Shown: positions 26,683-35,258, counted from the first letter of the stretch. The stretch: DNA of 64,000 nt from Betaproteobacteria bacterium Ga0077527 (GCA_001464815.1 LNDW01000024.1:192712-256711); one strand, 5' to 3'. Notes: generated from the sequence alone by a model not told the origin. Made by a program: numbers and translations.

Positions 26683-27354
26683 ATGCACCTGCGCAACGCA
26701 TTATTATTCGCCTTGACCCTCGCATACACGGCATCGGTCATGGCGGCTGACAAAAAACTGCCCAGCGATAACTACGAGCAGCCAAAGTATCGCGTCCTGG
26801 AGCAGATCGGACCGATCGACATCCGCGAGTACGCGCCGATGCTGCTGGCCGAGGTGGATGTGACGGGCGACCGCGGCGCGGCCGCAAGCGAGGCCTTCAG
26901 GGTGCTGGCGGGTTTTATTTTTGGCGGCAATGTCAGCCAACAGCGTATCACCATGACTTCGCCGGTGACCCAGGTCGATATCACCGGGCGTGGCGAGAAA
27001 ATCGCCATGACCTCACCCGTGACCCAGGTCGCGGTTGATGGCGGTGCCGGAGAGGTTGCACCGCGCTGGACGGTCGCATTCATGATGCCGTCGCAGTACA
27101 CCCTGGCAAGCCTGCCCAAGCCCGAGACCGATCGCATCCGTTTCCGCATCACCGAACCCGAACGCCGCGCGGTGATTCGTTTTGCGGGATTTTCGACCGC
27201 ATCGAATCTGGAAAAACACCGGCTTGAGCTGGAGCAGTTCATCGCCAGCCGTCAGCTGAAAACCACCGGCACACCGATCATGGCCTTCTACGACGATCCC
27301 TTCACGCTGCCGTGGAACCGTCGCAACGAGTGGTGGGTGCCGATTGCGCCTTGA
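26683..27354 (+). CDS. SOUL-family heme-binding protein, exported
   Basis: A 223-residue protein with a signal peptide (LLFALTLAYTASVMA). It shows family motifs EQIGPIDIREYAP near residue 40 and the doubled MTSPVTQV near 88 and 106. The C-terminal FYDDPFTLPWNRRNEWW is also typical. SOUL proteins bind heme or related hydrophobic ligands; here the location would be periplasmic. It follows the large dehydrogenase by 54 bp and is convergent with an enolase-superfamily gene. Confidence 0.87.
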   Translation: MHLRNALLFALTLAYTASVMAADKKLPSDNYEQPKYRVLEQIGPIDIREYAPMLLAEVDVTGDRGAAASEAFRVLAGFIFGGNVSQQRITMTSPVTQVDITGRGEKIAMTSPVTQVAVDGGAGEVAPRWTVAFMMPSQYTLASLPKPETDRIRFRITEPERRAVIRFAGFSTASNLEKHRLELEQFIASRQLKTTGTPIMAFYDDPFTLPWNRRNEWWVPIAP

Positions 27355-27432
27355 GGATGCCCCAGCGCAGAAATTGTTGATGTCTGCCGCCAGCCGCGTC
27401 GCGGATCAAATCAGCGGCTAGCCATTCCCGCC

Positions 27433-27483
27433 GTTCGTGCCCGGGTCAACCCGGGGCAGGCTCTGGGTCTGTCGAAAGACGAA
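27433..27483. repeat. REP-like palindromic repeat
   Basis: The 143-bp convergent gap holds a short hairpin (GCCCGGG-TCAA-CCCGGGGC) followed by a sequence that on the minus strand reads TTTCGACAGACCCAGAGCC. This is a diverged relative of the TTCAACAGGCTCAG word at 8894-8918. Nothing else is visible in the gap. Confidence 0.45.
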
Positions 27484-27497
27484 GGGATCGCCGCGGA

Positions 27498-28604
27498 TCA
27501 AACTTCACGCGTATACCGCCGCAGCTTCGCCTCATCGACACGGATGCCCAGCCCCGCACCTTGCGGCACCTGCAGCCAGCCCTGCTCCAGGCGGATCGGA
27601 TCGGCCACGATATCGTCGGCAAGATAGGGGCTGGACAGGCTGACGCCCCAGTCCACCGCCGGAATTGCCGCAGCAAGGTGCATCAGTCCGGCACTGGCAA
27701 TGCCGGCTTCGGCGATCTTGCAGGCGAGGTTGACCTTCATGCCGAGTTCGTCACAGAGCAGCGCGGCGTCACGCGCCGGGCCCATGCCGCCCAACTTGAT
27801 GGTTTTCAGGCTGGCGCCGCGCGCGGCCTTCATCTCGTGGTGGCGGCGCAGGTCATCGAGGCTGTGCAGGCCTTCATCCACGCCGATAGCGACACGGCTC
27901 GCCGCGGCAACGCGCGCCATGCCGGCGACATCATGCGCGGCCACCGGCTGCTCGAAGAATTCAATGCGGGTGTCGGCGATGCCCTGCACGAAGCGGATCG
28001 CTTCGTCCGGCGTCCATGCCTGGTTGGCGTCGGTGCAGATCAGCACCTTGCTGTCCTTGACCGAAGCGGCCACCGCTCGGGCACGTTCGGCATCGGCCTC
28101 GGGTGAGGCGACACCGACCTTTATTTTTATCGCGACATAACCTTCGGCGAGGCGCTTCCGTGTTTCGGCGATGTCACCCTCGGTGCTGCCGGTGCCGATC
28201 AGGCGCAGCGCCGGCACCCGCTGGCGTTTGGCGCCGCCGAGCAGTTCGTACACCGGTTGGCCTTTGGCCTGGCCCAGGGCATCCCACATTGCCATTTCGA
28301 TCGCCGCCTTGGCGCTGTTGTTGCCGTAGAGGTACTGGCCGGCGCGGTGCATTGCACCGGCAATGTCATCGGCAGGCAGGCCTTCGAGCTTGTCGGCGAG
28401 GTAGCGGATCGCGGCGACCATGCTGCCGGGTGTTTCGCCGGTCATCGTTGGTGCCGAGGCGGCTTCACCCCAGCCGACGATGCCGTCGCTGGTTTCGATG
28501 CGGGCAATCACGTTTTCGGCGTTGCGCACCTCTTCGAAAGACATTTTCACCGGCTTCAACATCGGCAGGCTGACGGCGATGGCTTGGATGCGCTGGATAC
28601 GCAT
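27498..28604 (-). CDS. Mandelate racemase/muconate lactonizing family enzyme
   Basis: A 368-residue enolase-superfamily enzyme. The KxK pair is Lys160/Lys162 (AIKIKVG). Metal ligands are Asp192 (CTDAN), Glu218 (FFEQP) and Asp243 (GVDEG), and a second catalytic Lys is near 267-270 (LKTIKLGG). This places it in the muconate cycloisomerase/dipeptide epimerase subgroup. The reaction begins with proton removal next to a carboxylate; the substrate is unknown. It follows a Bug receptor gene on the same strand across a terminator, so the receptor may deliver its substrate. Confidence 0.85.
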   Translation of the reverse strand: MRIQRIQAIAVSLPMLKPVKMSFEEVRNAENVIARIETSDGIVGWGEAASAPTMTGETPGSMVAAIRYLADKLEGLPADDIAGAMHRAGQYLYGNNSAKAAIEMAMWDALGQAKGQPVYELLGGAKRQRVPALRLIGTGSTEGDIAETRKRLAEGYVAIKIKVGVASPEADAERARAVAASVKDSKVLICTDANQAWTPDEAIRFVQGIADTRIEFFEQPVAAHDVAGMARVAAASRVAIGVDEGLHSLDDLRRHHEMKAARGASLKTIKLGGMGPARDAALLCDELGMKVNLACKIAEAGIASAGLMHLAAAIPAVDWGVSLSSPYLADDIVADPIRLEQGWLQVPQGAGLGIRVDEAKLRRYTREV

Positions 28605-28630
28605 GGTGTTGCTCCAATCAAATTTCCATG

Positions 28631-28654
28631 AAAAAAGCGGCGCCGCAGCGCCGC
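28631..28654 (-). terminator. Rho-independent terminator after the Bug gene
   Basis: On the minus strand a 7-bp stem (GCGGCGC / GCGCCGC) with a TGCG loop is followed by six T residues. It lies 20 bp after the Bug receptor stop and before the enolase-superfamily gene, so read-through would be needed for joint expression. Confidence 0.75.
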
Positions 28655-28674
28655 CCGGAGAGGCAGGATCCGGC

Positions 28675-29628
28675 TTAAAGCTTGCCGATCTGCTGCACTG
28701 CCTTGGCCATGCGTCTGTAGTCGTTGTCGAAGAAGGTGCGGAATTCCGCCATGTCGCGGTAATCGGGGATCACCTGCACGTTTTTCAGCGCTTCAACAAA
28801 AGCCGGATCGCCGGCGGCGCGGCGCACCAGGTCGCGCAGCTGGGTCAGCGTTGCGTCGGGCAGGCCGGCGGTGGTGAACAGACCCACCCATAGATAAGCT
28901 TCCATGTCGATTTTCTGTTCGAGCATCGTCGGCGTGTTGGGGAAGGCGGGGTGACGTTTGGCGCCGGTGTTGCCGATCGGCTTGAGCTTGCCCGAGACCA
29001 CATGCGGATGGATGGCCGCCGCGCCGCTGGCGGTGGCATCGACGTGACCGCCCAGGGCCTGGGTGATCGCCGGGCCGCCGCCGGTGGTCGGCACATGGCG
29101 CATCTTGATGCCGACGGTGTTGATGAACATCTCGAAGGGCACATGGGTGATGCCGTACGGTCCCGAGGAGGAGTAGGTGTAGACGCCGGTGCGTTTGCGC
29201 AGCAGGTCGGAGAATTCGCGTGCGGTCTTCACCGGCACCGAGGGATGCACCACCATGATCAGCGGGTCCGCGCTCATCAGCGCCACCGGCTGGATTTGCG
29301 CCAGCGTATACGGTGACTTGATGCCGTAGAGCTTGTCCTTTTCCAGCGCCAGATAAAGGTTGGGCGTGGTCACCAGCAAGGTGTGGCCGTCGGCCGGCTG
29401 GTTGGCGACATAGGCAGTACCGACTGCGGCGGTGCCGCCGGGACGGTTGACCACCGGCGCGGGCTGCTTGGTCAGGCGCTCGATGATCGCCGACAGCGGC
29501 TGGGCGTGAATCTGGTTCATGCCACCCGGCGGGTTGGGCACGACGATGGTCATCGCCTTGTTGGGGAAACCCTGGGCAACAGCAGAGCCGGCCAGCACGC
29601 AGGCCGCGGCACACAACATTCGTTTCAT
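28675..29628 (-). CDS. Bug/TctC-type periplasmic solute-binding protein
   Basis: A 317-residue receptor with a signal peptide (MKRMLCAAACVLAGSAVAQG), then FPNKAMTIVVPNPPGGMNQI and PVVNRPGGTAAVG. It is the most divergent of the five in the window: NKAMTIVV replaces the usual xRPIRxVV, and the ligand-pocket Asp of GGxxD is replaced. GGAGGAG lies 6 nt before the ATG at 29628; a TTG at 29634 lies too close to that site. It is divergent from a 3-hydroxyacyl-CoA dehydrogenase gene. Confidence 0.88.
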   Translation of the reverse strand: MKRMLCAAACVLAGSAVAQGFPNKAMTIVVPNPPGGMNQIHAQPLSAIIERLTKQPAPVVNRPGGTAAVGTAYVANQPADGHTLLVTTPNLYLALEKDKLYGIKSPYTLAQIQPVALMSADPLIMVVHPSVPVKTAREFSDLLRKRTGVYTYSSSGPYGITHVPFEMFINTVGIKMRHVPTTGGGPAITQALGGHVDATASGAAAIHPHVVSGKLKPIGNTGAKRHPAFPNTPTMLEQKIDMEAYLWVGLFTTAGLPDATLTQLRDLVRRAAGDPAFVEALKNVQVIPDYRDMAEFRTFFDNDYRRMAKAVQQIGKL

Positions 29629-29901
29629 TGACAACTCCTCCTCGATGGATGGGGCGCCAGCCGGATGACAGGAATGGCCGTACGATGCAGCGGATGTTCC
29701 GGCGGATTTTTGTGGGTGATATTCCGTTGAACCTGATGTTGGGCAGGTCCGGAAAACGCCGGAAAACGTTAAACCGAAGCCCCTGGAGTGTCAACCGCCG
29801 CGGCAGTTGTCCGGCGCCGGCAAAGTGGTTAGCCTACGGCCTCCCGAAAACACGCCGCCGCCCGTCTGTATCGCGGCGCGCCCATCCGAAAGTTTCCGCT
29901 C

Positions 29902-30819
29902 ATGAGCAAAGCCATCAAGACCGTGCTGATTTACGGCTACGGCGTCATGGGTGCCGGCGTTGCCCGCACCTTCGCCAAGGCCGGTTTCGACACCATCATC
30001 CGCAGCAGCCGCGCCGCCGAACTCAAGGATCTGCCGCCCGGTGTGCGTGCAGTCACCACGCTGCCCGAGATGCCGCCCGACCTGGTGCTGGAGCTGGTAC
30101 CGGAAGAAGTGAAAACCAAGCAGGCGGTCTATCTCGAGGTCGAAGCCAAATATCCCGGCGCCGATGTGATCATCGCCACCGGCACCTCGGGGCTTGATCT
30201 GGTGGAACTGGCGAAGCCGCTGAAACACCCGGAGCGTTTTGTCGGCCTGCACTATTTCATGCCCGCCGATCAGGCGCTGGTGGTGGAAGTGATGGCGGGG
30301 CCATCCACGCCGCCGGAGCTGGTGGACCTGTGCACCGAGGTGATGCGCCGCACCGGCAAGGAGCCGGTGGTGCTCTACAAGCCCATCGTCGGCTTCCTGG
30401 TCAACCGCCTGCAGCACGCGATCCTGCACGAAGCCTATTACCTGATCGAAAAAGGCGTCGCCAGTGCCGCCGACATCGACCACGCCGCGCGCCGCATGCT
30501 GGCGCCGCGGATGTGCATCAACGGCCTGATCGCACAGAAGGACCTGAGCGGCCTGTCCATCCATGCCGGTGCCCAGGCTTCGATCGTGCCCGAGTTGTTC
30601 CACAACAACGTCGCCAACCCGATGCTGCAGGCGATGGTCAAGCGTGGCGAAACCGGCACCGCTGCCGGCAAGGGTTTTTACGACTGGGACGGCTGTGACA
30701 CCGCCGCGGTGCGCAAGCAGGCCTCGGTGCAACTCGCCAGGCTCACCGAGTTTCTTGACTCGGAGACAATGCAGCCGGGCCCGAAAACCCAGCCGAAGAC
30801 GCGCGATCCGCGCGCCTGA
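29902..30819 (+). CDS. 3-hydroxyacyl-CoA dehydrogenase family protein
   Basis: A 305-residue NAD-dependent dehydrogenase. The dinucleotide motif YGYGVMGAGVA is near residue 11. The catalytic His lies in GLHYFMPADQALVVEV near 114 with the partner Glu in the same segment, and VGFLVNRLQ is near 155. The C-terminal domain has the helical dimerisation part (ETGTAAGKGFYDW). It oxidises 3-hydroxyacyl-CoA or a related short 3-hydroxy acid. It heads a plus-strand group with a crotonase and a CoA-transferase, suggesting a CoA-linked degradation pathway. Confidence 0.87.
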   Translation: MSKAIKTVLIYGYGVMGAGVARTFAKAGFDTIIRSSRAAELKDLPPGVRAVTTLPEMPPDLVLELVPEEVKTKQAVYLEVEAKYPGADVIIATGTSGLDLVELAKPLKHPERFVGLHYFMPADQALVVEVMAGPSTPPELVDLCTEVMRRTGKEPVVLYKPIVGFLVNRLQHAILHEAYYLIEKGVASAADIDHAARRMLAPRMCINGLIAQKDLSGLSIHAGAQASIVPELFHNNVANPMLQAMVKRGETGTAAGKGFYDWDGCDTAAVRKQASVQLARLTEFLDSETMQPGPKTQPKTRDPRA

Positions 30820-30853
30820 TCCGCTGAGTGCTGATCGTCAACCGGCCTGCGCG

Positions 30854-31639
30854 ATGAGCGGCGAAATCCTGTTGGCGCGCGAAGGCGCGGTCGCGACGGT
30901 CACGTTGTCAAATCCCGGCAAGCTCAATGCGCTGACGGTGGCGATGTGGCGCGAACTGGCTGCGGTGTTCAACACGCTGTCGGCTGATGACGCGCTGCGC
31001 TGTGTGGTGTTGCGTGGCGCCGGCAGCGAGGCCTTTGCCGCCGGTGCCGACATTGCAGAATTCGCCACCGAGCGTAATACCGTCGAGCAGGGCAAGACCT
31101 ATCACCGCGAGCTGGTCTACGGCGCATTATGCGCGGTCGGTGAGTGCCGGCATCCGACGGTGGCGATGATCCACGGTGCCTGCGCCGGTGGCGGACTTGA
31201 ACTGGCCTGTCAGTGCGACTTGAGGCTGGCAGGAAAAAACGCGCGCTTCGGCGTGCCGATCAACCGCCTCGGCTTCGCCATCGCCTGGGATGAACTCGAT
31301 GCGCTGCTGCCGCTGATCGGCCGTGCCGCGGCGCTGGAGATCCTGGTCGAGGGCCGGATGTGGGACGCGCAGGAGGCGTACGACAAGGGCCTGCTGACGC
31401 GGCTGGTGGATGACGACATGCTGGCTACTGAAACTGCGGCCACGGTCGGCCGCATCAGCGACGGCGCGCCGCTGGTGGCACGCTGGCACAAGCAGTTCAT
31501 CCGCCGGCTGACACCCAAGCCCAAGCCGCTGACCGAGGCCGAGCGAGACGCCAATTTTGACTACTTCAACACCGAGGACTATCGCATCGGCTACGATGCT
31601 TTCATCCAGAAGCGTAAACCACGCTTTGTAGGCCGTTGA
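30854..31639 (+). CDS. Enoyl-CoA hydratase/isomerase family protein
   Basis: A 261-residue crotonase-fold protein. GSEAFAAGADIAEF and GACAGGGLELACQCD form the oxyanion hole and keep the first catalytic Glu; the second position is Ile (FGVPINRLGF). The ATG at 30854 (MSGEILLAREG) is preferred because the longer frame back to 30563 overlaps the dehydrogenase gene. It is clearly paralogous to 18821-19600, sharing APLVARWHKQFI and RLTP near the C-terminus. It lies 34 bp after the dehydrogenase and 32 bp before the CoA-transferase. Confidence 0.87.
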   Translation: MSGEILLAREGAVATVTLSNPGKLNALTVAMWRELAAVFNTLSADDALRCVVLRGAGSEAFAAGADIAEFATERNTVEQGKTYHRELVYGALCAVGECRHPTVAMIHGACAGGGLELACQCDLRLAGKNARFGVPINRLGFAIAWDELDALLPLIGRAAALEILVEGRMWDAQEAYDKGLLTRLVDDDMLATETAATVGRISDGAPLVARWHKQFIRRLTPKPKPLTEAERDANFDYFNTEDYRIGYDAFIQKRKPRFVGR

Positions 31640-31671
31640 TTCTTATAATCTTTTGTTGACTGGAATTTTTC

Positions 31672-32895
31672 ATGGCCGGCCCCTTATCGCATATCAAAGT
31701 ACTGGACCTGTCGCGTGTGCTCGCGGGCCCGTGGACTGCACAGAACCTCGCCGACCTCGGCGCCGAAGTGATCAAGGTGGAGCGCCCGGGCAAGGGTGAC
31801 GATTCACGCGCCTACGCGCCACCTTTCCTGAAGGACGAGCAGGGCAATGAAACAAAAGAGGGCGCGTATTTCTGTGCCGCCAACCGCGGCAAGAAATCGA
31901 TCACCGTGAACCTGAGCAAACCCGAGGGCCAGCAACTGGTGCGCGAGCTGGCGAAGGGCGTCGATGTGCTGGTCGAGAACTACAAGGTCGGCGACCTGGC
32001 GCGTTACGGTCTGGGTTATGAAGACCTCGCCAAGCTCAATCCCGGATTGATCTATTGCTCGGTCACCGGCTTCGGTCAGACCGGTCCGTACAAGGACAGG
32101 CCCGGTTACGACTTCATGGCGCAGGGCATGGGCGGTTTGATGAGCATCACCGGTGAAGCCGACGGCGTGCCGGGCGGCGGTCCGCAGCGTGTCGGCATTC
32201 CGATCATCGACATGACCACCGGCATGTACGCGTCAATCGCGATCTGCGCGGCGCTGGCCAACCGCGCGGTCACCGGCAAGGGGCAGTGGATTGATGTCGC
32301 GTTGCTGGACAGCTGCGTGGCCTTCCTCGCCAACCAGGCCATGAACTACTTCGCCACCGGTGAGTCACCCACGCGCATCGGCAACGCCCATCCGAACATC
32401 GTGCCCTATCAGACCTTCAAGACCAAGGACGGCGCGATCATCCTCGCCTGCGGCAACGACAACCTGTTCAACAAGTTCTGCGATGCCGCCGGCTGCGCCG
32501 ACCTGCCGAAAGACGCGCGCTTCGCCACCAATGCCGAACGCGTGAAAAACCGCGCCGAGATCACGCGGCTGTTGAATGAGGTATTCGAACAACGCACGAC
32601 CAAAGAGTGGGTCAAGCTGCTCGATGATGCCGGTGTCGCCAACGGGCCGATCAACAGCATCAAGGAAGTATTCGAGGAGCCGCAGGTGATCGCCCGCGGC
32701 ATGAAAATCGAACTGCCGCACGCAGCGGCCGGCAAGGTGCCGCTGGTCGCGAGTCCGATGAAATTTTCCGGTACCCCGCTGCAGCACGACATTCCGCCGC
32801 CGGTGGTGGGGCAGCACACCGATGAAATCCTGCGCCGCGTGCTGAAGAAGAGTGATGCGGAAATCGCCGCGCTGAGGGCGGCCGGCGCGATCTGA
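31672..32895 (+). CDS. Class III (CaiB/BaiF-type) CoA-transferase
   Basis: A 407-residue family III CoA-transferase. The N-terminal KVLDLSRVLAGPWTAQNLADLGAEVIKVE (quoted only as start and end: LDLSRVLAGP, GAEVIKVERPG), NRGKKSITVNL near residue 70 and the catalytic Asp in GYDFMAQGMGG near 145 are diagnostic. It moves CoA between carboxylic acids, often succinyl-CoA to a dicarboxylate. A role supplying glutaryl-CoA for GcdH at 15.6 kb is possible but not shown by position. It ends at a terminator convergent with the TauE/SafE gene. Confidence 0.92.
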   Translation: MAGPLSHIKVLDLSRVLAGPWTAQNLADLGAEVIKVERPGKGDDSRAYAPPFLKDEQGNETKEGAYFCAANRGKKSITVNLSKPEGQQLVRELAKGVDVLVENYKVGDLARYGLGYEDLAKLNPGLIYCSVTGFGQTGPYKDRPGYDFMAQGMGGLMSITGEADGVPGGGPQRVGIPIIDMTTGMYASIAICAALANRAVTGKGQWIDVALLDSCVAFLANQAMNYFATGESPTRIGNAHPNIVPYQTFKTKDGAIILACGNDNLFNKFCDAAGCADLPKDARFATNAERVKNRAEITRLLNEVFEQRTTKEWVKLLDDAGVANGPINSIKEVFEEPQVIARGMKIELPHAAAGKVPLVASPMKFSGTPLQHDIPPPVVGQHTDEILRRVLKKSDAEIAALRAAGAI

Positions 32896-32920
32896 TCAGA
32901 AAAAGCTGATCAGCATTTTT
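32892..32920 (+). terminator. Possible terminator over the convergent gene ends
   Basis: Two copies of CTGATCAG (32892-32899 and 32906-32913) pair across an AAAAAG loop and are followed by CATTTTT. The first half contains the CoA-transferase stop codon, and the hairpin extends into the 3' end of the convergent permease gene. Confidence 0.5.
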
Positions 32921-33693
32921 GTCGCCAGCGTGAACAGCACGGCGGCGAAGATTTTCTTGAGCAGTGCACCCGGCGTGCGGTGCGCGAGTTTCGCGCCCAG
33001 CGGCGCCAGCAGCATGCTGGCGACGACGATGCCGGCCAGCCCCGGCAGGTAGACATAACCGATGCTGAAATCCGGCAGCGCAGGCTGGCGCAAGCCGGTG
33101 ATCACATAACCCGCGGTGCCGGCAGCAGCGAGCGGCCAGCCGATTGCCGCCGCGGTGCCGATGGCTTCATGGACGCGGATGCCGCGCCGGACCATCCACG
33201 CCACCACCAGGGCCGCGCCGCCGGTGGCGGTCAGGCTGGAAATCACGCCGATGAATGCCGCCGAGGTGTTGAGTCCGGCGGTGGTGACCGGCAATGCCCC
33301 GGCTTCGGGTTTCTTGCCAAAGAACATCTGCGCCGAGATGTAATAGATCAACAGCGTGAACACCACCGAGAGCAGGCGCACGTCGAGCACGCTGGCGAGC
33401 AACGCGCCGCCGAAAGTGCCGGCGACAATGCCCGGCGCCATGCGTTTCACCATCTGCCAGTTCACTGCGCCATGGCCGTGATGGGCGCGCACGCTGGATA
33501 TCGAAGTGAACAGGATGGTCGCCATCGAGGTGCCGAGCGCGAGGTGCACCACCTGTCCTGCGTCAAAACCCTTGGCGGCGTAGATGAAGGCAAGCACGGG
33601 CACCATCGCAGCCCCGCCACCGATGCCGAGCAGGCCGGCAAAAAATCCGACAAAGGCGCCGAGCGCGAGATAGGCCCACCACCATTCAAACAT
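32896..33693 (-). CDS. TauE/SafE-family sulfite/anion exporter
   Basis: A 265-residue membrane protein with about eight hydrophobic helices. The first repeat begins YLALGAFVGFFAGLLGIGGG near residue 8, and the second shows the related GVISSLTATGGAAL near 149. This GIGGG-type repeat is typical of TauE/SafE permeases, which export sulfite, sulfoacetate or other organic anions. It stops directly against the convergent CoA-transferase and is followed by the EVE gene upstream on the same strand. Confidence 0.85.
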   Translation of the reverse strand: MFEWWWAYLALGAFVGFFAGLLGIGGGAAMVPVLAFIYAAKGFDAGQVVHLALGTSMATILFTSISSVRAHHGHGAVNWQMVKRMAPGIVAGTFGGALLASVLDVRLLSVVFTLLIYYISAQMFFGKKPEAGALPVTTAGLNTSAAFIGVISSLTATGGAALVVAWMVRRGIRVHEAIGTAAAIGWPLAAAGTAGYVITGLRQPALPDFSIGYVYLPGLAGIVVASMLLAPLGAKLAHRTPGALLKKIFAAVLFTLATKMLISFF

Positions 33694-33708
33694 GCCGGGG
33701 CGGTCCGT

Positions 33709-34164
33709 CTATTTTTTCATCAGGCCGAGGATGTACTTCCACTCGGCCGGATCGACCGGGGTGATTGACAGCCGGTTGCCACGCGCGAGCACGCGCATTC
33801 TTTCCAGCGGCTTGTGCCTGCGCAGCTCATCGAGCGAAACCAGCGGTGTTTTTTTGGCGAAACGGAAATCGACATGCAGCCAGCGCGGATTTTCCGGCGT
33901 CGATTTTTCGTCGTAGTACTTGCTCTTGCGGTCGAACTGCGTGGCGTCGGGGTAGGCCGGTTTCGCCACTTCGGCAATGCCGACAATGCCCGGCGTCTCG
34001 CAGTTGGAGTGGTAGTAGAAGGCCTGGTCGCCGGGCTTCATCTGGTCGCGCATGAAGTTGCGCGCCTGGTAATTGCGCACGCCGGTCCACGGCGTGGTTT
34101 TGTCACGGGCGAGGTCGTCGATGCCGTAGACATCGGGTTCGGATTTGATCAGCCAGCAGCGCAT
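33709..34164 (-). CDS. EVE-domain protein
   Basis: A 151-residue single-domain protein of the EVE (PUA-like) family. Characteristic parts are the start MRCWLIKSEPDVYGIDDL, TPWTGVRNYQARNFMRD near residue 25, and GDQAFYYHSNCETPGIVGIA near 45. EVE domains bind modified bases in DNA or RNA. The gene stops 15 bp before the TauE/SafE start, so the two may be cotranscribed. Position near zapA and 6S RNA is common for this gene in betaproteobacteria. Confidence 0.9.
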   Translation of the reverse strand: MRCWLIKSEPDVYGIDDLARDKTTPWTGVRNYQARNFMRDQMKPGDQAFYYHSNCETPGIVGIAEVAKPAYPDATQFDRKSKYYDEKSTPENPRWLHVDFRFAKKTPLVSLDELRRHKPLERMRVLARGNRLSITPVDPAEWKYILGLMKK

Positions 34165-34191
34165 ATTGGAGTAAAGCCCTGAAAAAAATCT

Positions 34192-34320
34192 TTAGCCACA
34201 TAGGGCACAGACGACACAGAGAAAACCCAAGCCTCAAGAATTCAGGCTTTTGCATAAACGAATGCACCGAGGGGAGCCTGGCTAGTTTTGAAGTTCTCTG
34301 TGACCTCTGTGGCTGCTTTT
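34192..34320. repeat. CACAGAG-type inverted-repeat element, copy 2
   Basis: The left arm (34194-34223: AGCCACATAGGGCACAGACG onward) and the right arm (34293-34315) are inverted copies. They match the arms of the element at 2527-2668, including the identical right-hand CTCTGTGACCTCTGTGGCTG. The roughly 70-bp centres of the two copies are unrelated. This copy lies between the EVE gene and the 6S RNA terminator. Confidence 0.82.
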
Positions 34321-34339
34321 GACCTTGGTTGTACTGTGC

Positions 34340-34364
34340 AAAAAAAATGCGGCCAGGCCGCATT
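34340..34364 (-). terminator. Rho-independent terminator of 6S RNA
   Basis: On the minus strand the stem AATGCGGCC / GGCCGCATT is followed by a run of T. It lies directly after the 6S RNA 3' end and would stop transcription from the zapA direction as well. Confidence 0.85.
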
Positions 34365-34371
34365 GTTGTGG

Positions 34372-34552
34372 GGTCCCCCGCTTGTGCCGTCGCAGACCAG
34401 CATCCTGAACCAAAGGTTCAAGAGGGCCGCCTTCCGGATTTCTTCAGGCACATCCGCGTGGGACGCGCACACCGAAACCGCTTTGGTCGGCAGCCTGTGC
34501 AATGCTTATCGGTTCAAAGAATATATGGCCCGGACAAACACCGCAGGGGATT
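34372..34552 (-). ncRNA. ssrS: 6S RNA
   Basis: The region holds no credible protein gene and follows zapA on the same strand, the usual place of ssrS. The two ends can pair: a CCCCTGCGGTG segment near 34549-34539 with CACAAGCGGGG near 34386-34376. The middle is an irregular open region. Near the 3' part, CTTGAACC-TTTGGTTCA (34422-34405) forms the small hairpin typical of proteobacterial 6S RNA. Length of about 180 nt also fits. 6S RNA mimics an open promoter and binds sigma70-RNA polymerase in stationary phase. The ends given are approximate. Confidence 0.85.
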
Positions 34553-34578
34553 TCGTGGACGGCAAACGCAGGTAAAAC

Positions 34579-34890
34579 TCAGAACAGTTTGGTCTGTTCC
34601 GCCATCGCCTGATCGATGCTCGTCTCCATGCGCTGGATTCTACGCTTGGTTTCGGCGACATCAAAATTGCCGCCGACTTTCATCGACAGGAACTCGTGGG
34701 CGATGTTGAGTGCAGCCATGATCGCGACACGTTCAGTGCCGATGACCTTGCTGCGCTCCTTGACATCCTGCATCTTGCTGTTGAGGTAATCGACCGCTTC
34801 GAGCAGGCCTTTTTGCTCGTTTTCGGCGCAGGCGACGCGGAATTCGCGCCCCATGATGTTGATTTGCAGGCCTTTTGAATCAGCGCTCAT
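34579..34890 (-). CDS. zapA: Cell division protein ZapA
   Basis: A 103-residue protein with the ZapA pattern: the N-terminal GLQINIMGREFRVACAENE, then LNSKMQDVKE and TERVAIMAALNIAHEFL, and a C-terminal coiled coil. ZapA binds FtsZ and bundles its filaments at the division site. Its start overlaps the upstream TIGR02449-type gene by 4 nt (ATGA), and 6S RNA follows downstream. Confidence 0.93.
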   Translation of the reverse strand: MSADSKGLQINIMGREFRVACAENEQKGLLEAVDYLNSKMQDVKERSKVIGTERVAIMAALNIAHEFLSMKVGGNFDVAETKRRIQRMETSIDQAMAEQTKLF

Positions 34891-35087
34891 GCTTCCTCGG
34901 CGGGAATCTGCTCGACGATCTGCTCAAGGCGGGTGGTGGCGAGGCTGATTTTTTCTTCGAGCTGTTTGTTGCGGTGGAGTGCCGATGCCAATTCCTGACG
35001 CAGCCGCTGGGTATCCTCGCGCAGCTGCTGATTGGCTTCAATGAACTGGTTGAGTTTGTCTTCCAGCGCCTTGAGTTCCGCTTCCAT
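34887..35087 (-). CDS. TIGR02449-type small coiled-coil protein
   Basis: A 66-residue protein that is almost entirely coiled coil, with heptad-spaced Leu (ALEDKLNQFIEANQQLRED, LRQELASALHRNKQLEEKI). Proteins of this type are found directly upstream of zapA in gamma- and betaproteobacteria and are thought to be ZapB-like division accessories. It overlaps zapA by 4 nt. The small size and high charge agree with family members. Confidence 0.85.
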   Translation of the reverse strand: MEAELKALEDKLNQFIEANQQLREDTQRLRQELASALHRNKQLEEKISLATTRLEQIVEQIPAEEA

Positions 35088-35258
35088 GCGCGCACTATAG
35101 TGGGGATGGGGGCGAAAATCCAGACGGCTCAGTACTTAAGCCGGACTTTTGAAAGTAAGTTGGCATGAATGGTGACAGGGCCCGCAGGTTTTTGCAGGAG
35201 CAAATCCGGGTTTGTGGATTTAAATCATAACTTATTGTTTTTATTGAATATTTTTTAC

